A stretch of DNA of 64,000 bases from an uncultured delta proteobacterium. GTDB lineage: Bacteria > Desulfobacterota > Syntrophia > Syntrophales > UBA8958. Below, piece by piece: positions 15,291 through 25,738 of this stretch. Location of the stretch: positions 1-64,000 of the forward strand of contig CAISJV010000038.1 in NCBI GenBank assembly GCA_903885795.1, in the 5' to 3' direction. Every line of letters begins with the position of its first letter. Within the stretch, counting starts at the first letter, position 1. A program made the position numbers and the translations under genes. The notes beneath the pieces were generated by a model, which saw only the letters and a program-made list of their open reading frames with translations, did no database searches and had not been told where the DNA came from.

Positions 15291-16565
15291 TTAGGGTTTG
15301 GAAAGGGGCTTCACGCCTTTGAGCTGAGCCTCGGAATCGATGAGAAAATTAGCCGCCGAAGCTACCCGGTCCCCGGCCTTGAGACCCCGCAGGACTTCCA
15401 CGGCGCCTTCGGCCCGCACTCCGATCCGGATCTCCCGAGGTTCGAAGATGCCGTTCCCCCGGTCCACATAGACCACTTGTCCCTTGCCCGTATCAATAAC
15501 GGCGGATTCCGGGATGGATAGTCGCCTGCCGAGGCCGATCCGGATCTCCACATTGGTGAACATCTGGGGCTTCAATTGGCTGTCTGCATTGGGCAGGGTC
15601 AGACGGACTTTCGCTGTCCGCGTTTCGGCGGAGAAGACTGGGTAGATATAGTCGATCCGGGAAGACCATTCCCGGCCCGGAAAATAGCTGAGGGTTACGG
15701 AGACGGGCTGGCCGACGCGCACTGCGGACAGCTCATACTCATAGATGTCTGCGATGATCCAGAGACGAGAAAGATCGGCCACATCGAAGAGTTTCTCGCC
15801 GGGCATGACCCTCATGCCGGAAACGGCCATCTTCTGGGTGATGTAACCGCTCACCGGACTATAGAGTGTAAGGGTCCGGACGGGCTTTCCCGTTTTTTCG
15901 ATCTGCCGGATCTGTACGTCCGAGATATCCCAGAGGCGGAGGCGCTGCCGTGCGGCATCGAGGGTGGCGGCGGCGTCTTTTTCCAGCATTTTTTGCAAAT
16001 CCGACGTGGCATCCGGCGCTCCGGTTGCCAAATGATCGTGGCCGTCCTGAGCTTTTTTATCGGTCTGCCGACCGGCCCATTTCAGGGTATTGAGAAATTC
16101 CTGCTGAGTTGCCAGTAGTTCGGGACTATATATATCCGCCAGGGGTTCCCCTTTCTTTACATAACGTCCCGTATAGTCCACATAGAGTTTTTCGATCCAT
16201 CCTTCGACTTTGGCATTGATCGTGGTCTGGTTTCTTTCGTCTGCCTCAATCCGTCCCACCGTGCGGATGATTTTCTGCAGGGGCTTTGCTGATACCATAA
16301 CGGTCTTGACGCCGATGCGCTGCATCTGCTCCGTGGAAAGTTCGATCTGGGGAACTTCTTCCACCTTTTCCTGGTCAGCAGGCGCTTTGGGCTGCGGGGT
16401 TGCAACTGCCTTGGATTGTGGGGTAGCGGCTTTCGACTGCGAGGCGGTGGGCGACGCCGTGTGCCCGGCATGGCCCTGGGCGTAAAGATTGAGGGGGGTC
16501 AAAAAAAAGATTGCCGCTGTTATCAACACAGCAAAACCTGGGACATTTCTTGAGGAGTGATTCAC
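15291..16565 (-). CDS. cusB: Efflux RND periplasmic adaptor CusB
   Basis: Membrane fusion protein that links the RND pump to the outer-membrane channel and, in CusB, presents Cu(I)/Ag(I) to CusA. The 424 residues begin with a signal segment (VPGFAVLITAAIFFLTPLN) and a low-complexity Ala/Pro/Lys/Ser linker preceded by GHAGHT, a possible metal site. The usual adaptor domains follow (GRIEADERNQT, AKVEGWIEKLYV, lipoyl-like GEPLADIYSPEL). A GTG at 16565 is taken as the start: it has GGGAGG upstream and overlaps the end of the channel gene by GTGA. The ATG-started frame further upstream lies inside that gene. Confidence 0.88.
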   Translation of the reverse strand: MNHSSRNVPGFAVLITAAIFFLTPLNLYAQGHAGHTASPTASQSKAATPQSKAVATPQPKAPADQEKVEEVPQIELSTEQMQRIGVKTVMVSAKPLQKIIRTVGRIEADERNQTTINAKVEGWIEKLYVDYTGRYVKKGEPLADIYSPELLATQQEFLNTLKWAGRQTDKKAQDGHDHLATGAPDATSDLQKMLEKDAAATLDAARQRLRLWDISDVQIRQIEKTGKPVRTLTLYSPVSGYITQKMAVSGMRVMPGEKLFDVADLSRLWIIADIYEYELSAVRVGQPVSVTLSYFPGREWSSRIDYIYPVFSAETRTAKVRLTLPNADSQLKPQMFTNVEIRIGLGRRLSIPESAVIDTGKGQVVYVDRGNGIFEPREIRIGVRAEGAVEVLRGLKAGDRVASAANFLIDSEAQLKGVKPLSKP

Positions 16566-17845
16566 TTTTTTGCACCTCCCGATGTCTCTTCCAGACCCTG
16601 CGTGATCGCGTGAAGTCTCGCCATGGCCTTCTCCCTTTCCGTAAACTGCGCCCAATACTGGTTTTCATACTCCAGAAGCGCCTTTACCCGTGAGAGGATC
16701 ACAATGGCCTCCGTCTTGCCTGTGGCATAGCCCGAGAGGGCCGACTCGACATCCTGGGCGTTTCTGGGAATCAGGCCGTTCTTATACAGGTCCATGAGTT
16801 TGTCCGCCGATTTGACCATGGAAAGATTGTCCCGGACGGCGGCGTCAATCATGAGCTTGGTCGCTTCCAGTTCCTGCCTGGCCTGCGCAAGGGCTGCTTT
16901 GGCCTCCAGGACGGCCGGTTCCTGCTTCGTCTTGAAATAAATGGGGATATTGATCGTTGAGGCCAAGCCCCACATGTCCTTGTAAATGCCCGTCCGGTTG
17001 AAATAGCCGGCGTTCACGCTGAAATCCGGGAAATACTCTTTTTTGGCCAGCATGACCCTGGCGTCGGCGGCGTCGATCATCTTGTTCCGGGACTTAATTT
17101 CAGGCGAGTACTGGAGCGCCGTCTGCACAGCGGTGTCGGCGTCATGGAGAAAAAGTCGATAGGGTAGATTCTCGGGCGGTCTTCCTAGCGGCGCCCCCCC
17201 CTGCCGGCCGACCGTCGCCCGTAGCATGGCCTCTAGGGACTGGATCTTTTGACGATACATGGCTTCTTTTTCGAGGAGCATGTATTTCTCCGTCTGGGCC
17301 ATGAGGACCTCCTGCTGCATCGCCTTCCCGGTGCTGTACCGGGCCAGGGCCTGATCTTCGATGCGGATAAAAATATCCTCCCGATTCTTCAGGAGATCGA
17401 TATTCTTGTGGGCCAGAAAGAGATCGTAATAAAGTTCCGTCACCCGTGATACGGTCTTGAGCTTCAGAAGCTCGTACATGGCCTCCTGACTTTCGGCGTC
17501 CCGAGCCGCCATCTCGCCTTTCAGGGCACGCTTGCCGGGGAAGAGAAACTGCTGGGACGCCCCGAACATCCACTGGGAGCCCTGTTCTTCGCCGTAGCTA
17601 TAGCGGTCGAAACCCTCGTTCTGATAACCGAATGTCAACTGGGGGTCGGGGAGGCTTTTCGCCTGCGGAATACGATGTATCGCCGCCTCGATCCTGGACT
17701 GGAAGGCCCGTATTTCAGGGCTGTTTTTCAGCGCCTCGCCAACCAGGTCCTCCAGTTTCAAATCCTGCGCCAGGACAGGTGCCGCCAAGAGCAGTAAGAT
17801 CTGAAAATATGCGGTGAATTTCAAGTAATTACTTGACATCCACAT
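16562..17845 (-). CDS. TolC/CusC-type outer membrane efflux channel
   Basis: A 427-residue TolC-family protein forming the outer-membrane duct for the Cus pump. It has an N-terminal signal peptide (about residues 8-26, ending APVLAQ), two OEP repeats rich in coiled coil (LKLEDLVGEALKNSPEI and TALQYSPEIKSRNKMIDAA) and no lipobox. That distinguishes it from the lipoprotein channel at 59 kb. The start overlaps the upstream FixH-like gene; ATG at 17845 or 17839 are both possible. The 4-base overlap with cusB supports coupled translation. Confidence 0.88.
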   Translation of the reverse strand: MWMSSNYLKFTAYFQILLLLAAPVLAQDLKLEDLVGEALKNSPEIRAFQSRIEAAIHRIPQAKSLPDPQLTFGYQNEGFDRYSYGEEQGSQWMFGASQQFLFPGKRALKGEMAARDAESQEAMYELLKLKTVSRVTELYYDLFLAHKNIDLLKNREDIFIRIEDQALARYSTGKAMQQEVLMAQTEKYMLLEKEAMYRQKIQSLEAMLRATVGRQGGAPLGRPPENLPYRLFLHDADTAVQTALQYSPEIKSRNKMIDAADARVMLAKKEYFPDFSVNAGYFNRTGIYKDMWGLASTINIPIYFKTKQEPAVLEAKAALAQARQELEATKLMIDAAVRDNLSMVKSADKLMDLYKNGLIPRNAQDVESALSGYATGKTEAIVILSRVKALLEYENQYWAQFTEREKAMARLHAITQGLEETSGGAKK

Positions 17846-18218
17846 TTAATTTCACCGCCTGCATCTTTCCCGCCCGCGTAATCTTGACGGTTATGGCCCA
17901 GGAACCGGACATGGAGAAATCCAGGTTTGCCACATACTGCTTGTCTTTCAGAGTTGTGCCCGACTTGTAATTCATGGCAGGCATACCGGGCATGGCGGGC
18001 ATGCCGTAATCTACAGACACTACCGCATCGGTGACATCTTTGCCCCCGCCATCCTTGATTCCAAGGGTCATTTTATTCGGACCCGTCACCGGCGGGTTCT
18101 TGTCGATGGCAATCAGAACCGTGTAAGGCCCGGCTTTTTTTGTCAGCTCATAATCCTTGGCATGGACCAGCCCCGCCATCAAAAACAACACGCAAACAAC
18201 TAACAACACTCGCTTCAT
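17829..18218 (-). CDS. Periplasmic FixH/YtkA-like protein
   Basis: A 129-residue exported protein with a signal peptide (LLVVCVLFLMAGLVHA) and an immunoglobulin-like FixH/YtkA-type domain (KKAGPYTVLIAIDKNPP; WAITVKI). A Met-rich loop, GMPAMPGMPAMN, is exactly where such small proteins carry a possible Cu(I) site. It opens the cus operon, so a role as a periplasmic copper or silver carrier is likely but inferred. The start is set at 18218 because GGAGGG lies just upstream; the longer frame would begin before the ribosome site. Confidence 0.75.
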   Translation of the reverse strand: MKRVLLVVCVLFLMAGLVHAKDYELTKKAGPYTVLIAIDKNPPVTGPNKMTLGIKDGGGKDVTDAVVSVDYGMPAMPGMPAMNYKSGTTLKDKQYVANLDFSMSGSWAITVKITRAGKMQAVKLNVDVK

Positions 18219-18303
18219 TTCTTTACCCTCCTGATATTGATTCATGTTCATCTCTCTTTTTGGAAACCTTTATTTGTTTATTGATTTTCTCCACTTCAGA
18301 CAG

Positions 18304-18332
18304 ACTATATGAACCGAAATTCATATTGTCAA
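18304..18332 (-). promoter_or_regulatory. cus operon promoter with internal dyad
   Basis: On the minus strand TTGACA (18327-18332) and TATAGT (18304-18309) are 17 bases apart. The spacer region is almost filled by an inverted repeat, ATATGAA (18307-18313) and TTCATAT (18320-18326), with a 6-base centre. A repressor bound here would cover both boxes. The 17-base spacer is not the stretched 19-20 bases of MerR/CueR promoters, so a repressor is more likely than a CueR activator. Confidence 0.65.
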
Positions 18333-18434
18333 CTTGAAATACTTGAACAACTCATCGTTTTTCCTGTGCGGCACTTTCGGAACTACCATGAAAAAACGAA
18401 TTGACATTTTCTATATTCATGGTAGGTGGTGCGC

Positions 18435-19586
18435 ATGATCCCACGCAATGAACTGATCGCAACCATAAAGGAATCCCTGCAGCGAAGCCGCGCCGTTGCC
18501 CTCGTCGGTCCACGGCAGTGCGGCAAGACTACGTTGGCGAGGGAATTGGTCTCCCCGGAATCACCCAACTACTTTGATCTTGAAAATCCCGTGGACCTGG
18601 CAAGGCTCGATGAACCCATGACCGCATTAGGAGGTTTACAGGATTTGATCGTAATTGACGAGGTCCAGCGACGTCCTGATCTCTTCCCGGTTTTGCGCGT
18701 GCTGATGGACCGACGGCCCCTGCCAGCCCGCTTTCTGATCCTTGGCAGCGCTGCGCCGAAGTTGCTCCGACAGGCGTCGGAGTCGCTGGCAGGCCGTATC
18801 GAACTGGTTTCTATGAGCGGCTTCAGCTTGTCGGAGTTGGGAACTTCTTTTCAGCAGCTTCACTGGCTGCGCGGCGGTTTCCCTCCTGCCTATCTGGCTC
18901 AGACGGATACCGACAGTATCGCCTGGCGCAGGAATTTCATTCAGACCTTTCTTGAACGTGATCTTCCCCAATGGGGGATCAACATTCCGGCCATATCCCT
19001 GCTGCGCTTCTGGACAATGCTTGCCCATTATCATGGACAGCTATGGAACGCCGCCGAGCCGGCCAGATCGCTCGGGATCAGCGAGCCTACCATCCGCCGT
19101 TATCTTGATATCATGACGGATGTATTCATGATCCGCCAGCTCCAACCCTGGCATCAAAACGTCAAGAAAAGGCAGATCAAGGCGCCGAAAATCTATTTTC
19201 GGGACACAGGACTCTTGCACCAGTTACTTGGAATACGCTCCGATTATGACTTATTGAGCCATCCCAAGTCCGGTTCATCCTGGGAGGGCTATGTTATCGA
19301 GGAAATTATCAAGACAGTAAAACCCGACGAGGCTTGGTTCTGGGGAACCCATAATGGTGCGGCAATAGATCTTTTGATCATAAAGAACGGACGGATACTG
19401 GGCGTGGAATGTAAAAAAGTGGATGCGCCACGTCTGACTCCTTCCATGCGCATTGCCAGGGAAGATCTTCAATTGGAGCGAATTGCCGTCGTTTATCCGG
19501 GAAACCGCCGTTACAATCTCAACGATAATGTTGAAGTCGTACCCATCAAGGCAGTTGCGGAGGGGATGGCGGGCCTGTTTCCGTAA
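18435..19586 (+). CDS. AAA-family ATPase with DUF4143 domain
   Basis: A 383-residue protein of the widespread ATPase-DUF4143 family, whose role is not established. Residues about 25-40 have the Walker A motif GPRQCGKTT; VIDEVQRRPDLF is the Walker B region, and LILGSAAPKLL the sensor-like strand. The C-terminal half holds a winged-helix-like segment and a PD-(D/E)xK-like nuclease fold pattern (SSWEGYVIEE; IDLLI; VECKK). ATG at 18435 is chosen with AGG 8 bases upstream; GTG at 18426 and 18429 are alternatives. It stands alone, convergent with the sulfur island. Such genes are often mobile and solitary. Confidence 0.85.
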   Translation: MIPRNELIATIKESLQRSRAVALVGPRQCGKTTLARELVSPESPNYFDLENPVDLARLDEPMTALGGLQDLIVIDEVQRRPDLFPVLRVLMDRRPLPARFLILGSAAPKLLRQASESLAGRIELVSMSGFSLSELGTSFQQLHWLRGGFPPAYLAQTDTDSIAWRRNFIQTFLERDLPQWGINIPAISLLRFWTMLAHYHGQLWNAAEPARSLGISEPTIRRYLDIMTDVFMIRQLQPWHQNVKKRQIKAPKIYFRDTGLLHQLLGIRSDYDLLSHPKSGSSWEGYVIEEIIKTVKPDEAWFWGTHNGAAIDLLIIKNGRILGVECKKVDAPRLTPSMRIAREDLQLERIAVVYPGNRRYNLNDNVEVVPIKAVAEGMAGLFP

Positions 19587-19613
19587 ACCAAAAACATTCT
19601 TTTTTACGGCGAA

Positions 19614-19665
19614 TTTGTGTTGACGACAGCGGGATTATGATCTTCCCCGATGTCGTCAACGCAAA
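19614..19665. terminator. Long hairpin between convergent genes
   Basis: Two 20-base arms (19614-19633 and 19646-19665) match at 18 of 20 positions around a 12-base loop, with the core GTTGACGACA. It lies between the DUF4143 ATPase and pdxS, which converge. There is no clear T-run on either side, so it may be a factor-dependent bidirectional terminator, an RNA-stabilising stem or a protein site. Confidence 0.5.
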
Positions 19666-19763
19666 TAGTCTCCGACAATTGATTTGGCAAGCAGTTGTCC
19701 TCGTCGCCCAAGATAGTGGTCTCACCATAACGCCACCCTGAAGATCAAGAAAGTCGATCATGT

Positions 19764-20648
19764 TTACCAGCCCCTCCCGGCGAGCAGTTGTCCTTCCGGA
19801 ATCTCAGAGATCTCAAGACCGGGCATTGCCCCACCAAGGTTTATGGATGCTTCAAGGACATTGATCGGATCGTTATAGTAGGCTGTTGCCTTGACGATAG
19901 CCCGGGCACGGGCGGACGGGTTAGCCGACTTGAAGATGCCGGAACCGACGAAGACGCCGTCGCAGCCGAGCTGCATCATCAAAGCCGCATCCGCCGGGGT
20001 GGCAATGCCACCGGCGGCAAAGTTGACAACCGGTAATCGTCCCAGTTCACGAACATGAAGGGCAAGTTCATAAGGAATACCGTTCACCTTGGTAAAGCTT
20101 GTTACTTCTTCCTTCGGCATGGTAAGCAGTTGCCTGATTTCCCGGTTCATTGTTCTCATGTGCCGGACGGCCTCGACAACATTTCCCGTCCCCGCCTCAC
20201 CTTTGGTGCGGATCATGGCTGCTCCTTCGGCAATGCGACGCAGAGCCTCGCCGAGGTTTCTCGCTCCGCAAACGAAGGGGATGGAAAATTCTGTCTTGTC
20301 GATGTGGCATTCCTCATCCGCAGGCGTCAGCACCTCGCTCTCGTCAATATAGTCGATTTTCAGCGCCTCCAGTATCTGCGCCTCCACGAAATGGCCGATT
20401 CTAGCCTTGGCCATCACCGGGATAGTAACGGCTTCCTTGATCGCTGTAATCATTGCCGGGTCGGACATCCTGGCAACTCCGCCGTCCCGGCGGATATCCG
20501 ACGGCACCCGTTCCAGGGCCATGACGGCCACGGCGCCCGCCTCCTCGGCAATCTTTGCCTGCTCCACGTTGGTCACGTCCATAATGACGCCGCCCTTCAG
20601 CATTTGCGCCAACTGGATATTCAGTTTATATCTCTCTTGCTGATCCAT
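19764..20648 (-). CDS. pdxS: Pyridoxal 5'-phosphate synthase PdxS
   Basis: PdxS builds pyridoxal phosphate from ribose 5-phosphate, glyceraldehyde 3-phosphate and ammonia. The 294 residues are the standard length and contain the conserved [19 protein letters not shown]-type block, [15 protein letters not shown] with a catalytic Lys, and [17 protein letters not shown] phosphate-binding loop. The glutaminase partner PdxT is not adjacent. PdxS is the last gene of the sulfur island, behind metY and cysK, both of which need PLP. That offers a simple reason for the linkage. Confidence 0.95.
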   Translation of the reverse strand: MDQQERYKLNIQLAQMLKGGVIMDVTNVEQAKIAEEAGAVAVMALERVPSDIRRDGGVARMSDPAMITAIKEAVTIPVMAKARIGHFVEAQILEALKIDYIDESEVLTPADEECHIDKTEFSIPFVCGARNLGEALRRIAEGAAMIRTKGEAGTGNVVEAVRHMRTMNREIRQLLTMPKEEVTSFTKVNGIPYELALHVRELGRLPVVNFAAGGIATPADAALMMQLGCDGVFVGSGIFKSANPSARARAIVKATAYYNDPINVLEASINLGGAMPGLEISEIPEGQLLAGRGW

Positions 20649-20663
20649 ATGATAACTCCACCT

Positions 20664-21587
20664 CTATTCCTTGAACAACCAAGTGGATAAATACCGTTCT
20701 CCCGTATCGGGAAGGACGACAACGATGAGTTTCCCTTGGTTTTCCTCTCTTTTCGCCACTTCCAGAGCGGCCCAGAGGGCGGCGCCGCTCGATATGCCGA
20801 CGAGAATACCTTCTTCCCTGGCCAGACGCCTGGCCACAATCCCGGCATTTTCATTGGAGACCTTGGTTATCTCGTCGATGATCTCCCGGTTGAGCACCTG
20901 AGGGACAAAACCGGCACCGATTCCTTGAATCTTATGGGGTCCCGGCTGTCCCCCCGAGAGCACCGGCGATGCCTCAGGCTCGACGGCGATAGCCTGGAAT
21001 GACGGCTTTCTTTTCTTGATCACTTCGGCTACGCCGGTAATGGTCCCCCCGGTGCCGATGCCGGCAATGAGAATATCCACCTGGCCGTCCGTATCATTCC
21101 AAATCTCCTCGGCCGTCGTCTTTCTATGGATCTCGGGATTCGCCGGGTTATTGAACTGCTGGAGGATAACTGCGCCGGGGATCGTCGCCGCCAGTTCCTC
21201 TGCCTTGCTGATGGCGCCTTTCATGCCTTCGACGCCCGGCGTCAGGACAAGCTCCGCCCCAAATATCTCCAGGAGCTGCCGCCTTTCCAGACTCATGGTA
21301 TCCGGCATGGTGAGAATCAGGCGATAGCCTTTCGCGGCGGCAACGAAAGCCAGGGCGATGCCCGTGTTGCCGCTCGTAGGCTCGATGATGACGGCGCCCT
21401 GTTTCAGTAGTCCCTGCTTCTCGGCATCTTCAATCATGGCTACGCCGATCCGGTCCTTCACACTGGACAAGGGGTTGAAGGACTCCAGTTTCGCAACTAC
21501 CCGGGCCTTTGTCCCGTTGGACATTCGATGCAATGCGACGAGCGGGGTTCGCCCGATGGTTTTGGTAATATCTTCATATATCTTCAT
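20664..21587 (-). CDS. cysK: Cysteine synthase (copy 1)
   Basis: O-acetylserine sulfhydrylase: PLP-dependent beta-replacement of acetate by sulfide to give cysteine. The 307 residues include the PLP lysine in [11 protein letters not shown], the [10 protein letters not shown] loop and GTGGTITG phosphate cup, all typical of CysK. The start at 21587 matches that of the paralogue at 33707; the frame could begin 6 codons earlier (21605). It follows metY by 23 bases and pdxS follows by 15. It is very similar to the second copy at 32.8 kb but not identical, so the metY-cysK unit is an old duplication. Confidence 0.93.
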   Translation of the reverse strand: MKIYEDITKTIGRTPLVALHRMSNGTKARVVAKLESFNPLSSVKDRIGVAMIEDAEKQGLLKQGAVIIEPTSGNTGIALAFVAAAKGYRLILTMPDTMSLERRQLLEIFGAELVLTPGVEGMKGAISKAEELAATIPGAVILQQFNNPANPEIHRKTTAEEIWNDTDGQVDILIAGIGTGGTITGVAEVIKKRKPSFQAIAVEPEASPVLSGGQPGPHKIQGIGAGFVPQVLNREIIDEITKVSNENAGIVARRLAREEGILVGISSGAALWAALEVAKREENQGKLIVVVLPDTGERYLSTWLFKE

Positions 21588-21610
21588 TTTTCTGCTCACT
21601 TTCATTCAGG

Positions 21611-23090
<1,480 letters not shown>

Positions 23091-23344
23091 TATGGGCAGG
23101 CGGGCAGCGTCTTTGCGACGAACCTGTTTCGAGGTTATGTTTCTCGGCAATGCTAAATGATCCTTCATGGTTTTGTTGCCCCCACCTTGTGGGGCCTTTC
23201 TCTGATAATTTGCTAAAATCAACTACAAAATATAATGTCTACTGTTTTGATGGGAAAGGTAGATAATCCATTCAAAAGATTTTGTCAAGAAAAAAATGCA
23301 ATCTTTGCCATATTTTTTACTCATCCAGCCCATAAATGACGGAA

Positions 23345-24355
23345 TCACCCAATTCGTAAAAGATCATAGTCCTCTCTTGGTTTTTTCTCCGTCACCGTCA
23401 GCATGGGAAATCCAATTTTACTGCTTCGCTGCCGGACAGTATAGACTTGCTCATGGTCCTGGCTGAAGGCCGCAATGATCTCGCCGATCATCCGTCGGTC
23501 ATCGTCGTCTAATATGCCGATTGCCAGCGCCGTTGGTCCCCGGAAATTCTGCGGGCTGAAGAGGAATTGTTCGGGTCCGGCCAAACTGGTGATCCGCTCG
23601 TTTTCCTCCTGGATGCGTCCCATAATCACCTTCAAGCCGGGTCGCAGGCGGAGGTGGCGACCCGTTGTGATCAGCACCAGGTCGGTGTGCGTGTAATCTG
23701 GTTGATGGGTGAAGAGATCGCGCAAGCGGGCGGCGATTACCTTGTCGGTCAGGAGGCATCCCCCGGCCGGGCATGGGTAGTCTTTGACGCCCAGCTCTGC
23801 GGCTAAAGCGAACTGTGGTTTTCTGGTCCGTCCGGACATGGCCAGAAGCTTTTCCCGGTCCACGATGCCCTCCAGCTCCGGCCGGGTGGGGTCGAAATGC
23901 AAGGCAGACAGGGGCCTCAGGATGAGATCGGTCAGTCCGCTTTCCCGCTCGATCAGGTTTATCGTGTGGCGCTGTTGGGACATGGGCCGCTGTCCCAGGA
24001 CCTCTCCCGTGATGACGAAAGATGCCTCCAACTCCGGCATCATCTCTTTGACCTTGCGGAGCATGTAGATCCGGCAATCGATGCATGGATTCATGCCGCT
24101 GCCGTGGCCGTGGGGCGGACGCTCGACGATTTTGATGTAATCCATCCCTTTATGGATAACCCGAATGGGGACGTCGAACTCCTCGGCGACCTTGCGGGCC
24201 TGCATTTTACAGCCCGCCGTTTTCGGCGTACAGTTGCAGAAAACGCTGGTAAAATGGACGGCCGTCATATCGATCCCCTGGTCAATCATCATTTTCACGG
24301 CCAGGGTGCTGTCCAGCCCTCCGGACAATAGTGCCACAGCTTTGCGATTCATCAT
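23345..24355 (-). CDS. PP-loop ATP pyrophosphatase, ThiI/TrmU-like
   Basis: A 336-residue protein with the N-type PP-loop SGGLDST (residues 11-17), which adenylates a substrate carbonyl before sulfur insertion. Two Cys motifs follow, NPCIDCR near residue 95 and CPAGGC near 198, which could hold a persulfide or an Fe-S cluster. The overall layout is of COG0482-like proteins often annotated as tRNA thiouridylase relatives, but it lacks the clear MnmA signature; a real mnmA is present at 28.2 kb. It follows a YcaO gene, with only a short fdhD fossil between. A joint role in thiolation is likely; whether on tRNA, protein or cofactor is unknown. Confidence 0.75.
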   Translation of the reverse strand: MMNRKAVALLSGGLDSTLAVKMMIDQGIDMTAVHFTSVFCNCTPKTAGCKMQARKVAEEFDVPIRVIHKGMDYIKIVERPPHGHGSGMNPCIDCRIYMLRKVKEMMPELEASFVITGEVLGQRPMSQQRHTINLIERESGLTDLILRPLSALHFDPTRPELEGIVDREKLLAMSGRTRKPQFALAAELGVKDYPCPAGGCLLTDKVIAARLRDLFTHQPDYTHTDLVLITTGRHLRLRPGLKVIMGRIQEENERITSLAGPEQFLFSPQNFRGPTALAIGILDDDDRRMIGEIIAAFSQDHEQVYTVRQRSSKIGFPMLTVTEKKPREDYDLLRIG

Positions 24356-24443
24356 ATTTCCAATTTTAAAACCTGTCCTTTGATCTTTTTAACGGTAAAG
24401 GTGCCATGTAATCTCTCGTCCATCGATGAGCCAGCCACAAAAT
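24352..24443 (-). pseudogene. Fossil of the fdhD 5' end
   Basis: On the minus strand this segment aligns with the 5' end of fdhD (3411-3475), including bases before its start codon: both read TTTTGTGG, then TCATC, GATGGACGA and CACCTTTACCGTTAAA, with roughly four of five bases identical over about 60. The fragment encodes MDERLHGTFTVKKI, against MDETLYSTFTVKEI in fdhD, then diverges and stops at 24352. The stop overlaps the start of the PP-loop gene (ATGA). The strong fdhD ribosome site is lost here (GGAGGAG became GGCTGGC). It is evidence of an old duplication or recombination involving fdhD at this spot. Confidence 0.75.
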
Positions 24444-24456
24444 ATCCGCTGCTAAA

Positions 24457-25671
24457 TCAAACTTCCTCAGCAAGAGATTTCATGGCCCTTTCTCCCACTC
24501 TTGTCTTGTCAAAACAATATGTTTCCATTCCGGGGACGATCATCCGGACCGTGGGAATGTCCACATCGGTCCTGGTGAGATTGACGGCGATAACGCGATC
24601 CAATCCTCTTGCCCGGAGTTTGGCAATCATGCTTTGAATGTCATCATAAATGTCGGTGCTGTAGCCGACCTCGAGCTCCTTGATACCCTTTTGATTATAG
24701 GCATAGAAACGGAAGTTTTCATCTTCCCCCTGGCGAAGATAAAGAGGCGCCGTTTCGCACATCCCTTCTAGCCCGTATTTCTGGATGAAAAGGGCGCGGG
24801 TAGTTGCAATCTCAAGGAGCGCGCGCACCGTAGCCACCTTGGGATCAAGATGGGCTCCTAAGCCATCTATGGTCTCCATGGTCCGGTATTGCAAATCGCG
24901 GGAAAAAGCAGCAACCACAGGTATTCCTACATCGGTGGTGAGATCTTTGGCCACTATTTCGATTCCCGCTTTTTCAAACTTTTCAAAAATGCCGATGATG
25001 AAATCGTTTTCCCGGTCGTCTTCGATAAAGATGGCATCATGGAAATGCTGCGTATACTGGGCGATACTCCAGGCGTCTCGTTCTATGACCTCGGCAAGAC
25101 CGTGAATCACCGCCTCCTCCATGGTATTCCCTGCGGCAATACCATTGGTATGGGTGTTCATCATTAATACTTTGTCCTCATGGAAAGGATGATAGACCGC
25201 ACACGCCGGGACAAGAATCTCTTCTTCTTTGGACAGATCCCAACCCCATGTCCAGTTGACTTCCAAGTCGTGATCATAATCGCTCAACCCGGAAAGAATC
25301 ATTGACCGGGGATCGAGGACGTTAAACCTGGATTTGAGCTGATTGTAACTTCCCCGGACAAGCTTATCCAGATATTCATCTTTGAATTCGGAGCAGTAGC
25401 GCTCAATTGACTCCATGGTGATGGAGACCTGCGCCTGAATCGGAGAAACGCCCTTGCCCGTGTGACTTGTCCTTGAACCGTCAGGCCTGATGCGATCGCA
25501 GGTGAAAACCTGAATACCGATTCTGTCCACTTCCGTAGCGTTCCGGAAGGACAGCATACCGACCGTTTCCTTGATTCTTTCAATAAACTGAAGAGTGGAA
25601 TCCGGCGTCTTGGAACGGTGTGTCTCGAGGATATAAACCTTGGGGCATTTTTTAAGAATAATACTGTTCAT
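24457..25671 (-). CDS. YcaO-domain protein (ATP-dependent amide-activating enzyme)
   Basis: A 404-residue YcaO-family protein. YcaO enzymes use ATP to activate backbone amides, making azolines, amidines or thioamides. The ATP/Mg motifs are visible in TMESIERYCSEF and VIHGLAEVIERDAW. The overall form, with an N-terminal NATEVDRIGIQVFT block and a LTRTDVDIPTVRMIVPGME C-terminus, resembles the stand-alone YcaO proteins that thioamidate McrA glycine in methanogens. No McrA gene, RiPP precursor or TfuA partner is seen nearby. Neighbours are cysE, a MOSC protein and a PP-loop thiolation-type protein, so a sulfur-insertion function is plausible; the target is unknown. Confidence 0.85.
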   Translation of the reverse strand: MNSIILKKCPKVYILETHRSKTPDSTLQFIERIKETVGMLSFRNATEVDRIGIQVFTCDRIRPDGSRTSHTGKGVSPIQAQVSITMESIERYCSEFKDEYLDKLVRGSYNQLKSRFNVLDPRSMILSGLSDYDHDLEVNWTWGWDLSKEEEILVPACAVYHPFHEDKVLMMNTHTNGIAAGNTMEEAVIHGLAEVIERDAWSIAQYTQHFHDAIFIEDDRENDFIIGIFEKFEKAGIEIVAKDLTTDVGIPVVAAFSRDLQYRTMETIDGLGAHLDPKVATVRALLEIATTRALFIQKYGLEGMCETAPLYLRQGEDENFRFYAYNQKGIKELEVGYSTDIYDDIQSMIAKLRARGLDRVIAVNLTRTDVDIPTVRMIVPGMETYCFDKTRVGERAMKSLAEEV

Positions 25672-25738
25672 TTGAATACTCCGTAATTTTTCTAGCGAGG
25701 GCAGATTTCAAATCTGTTCCCCATGTGATTATCCCTGT

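Noticed and set aside
19546-19761. 71-codon minus-strand frame after pdxS
   Set aside because: It overlaps the end of the DUF4143 ATPase and the long hairpin, has no ribosome site and no recognisable family.
24380-24637. 85-residue plus-strand frame over the ycaO/PP-loop gap
   Set aside because: It runs antisense to the fdhD fossil and ycaO and has no family support.
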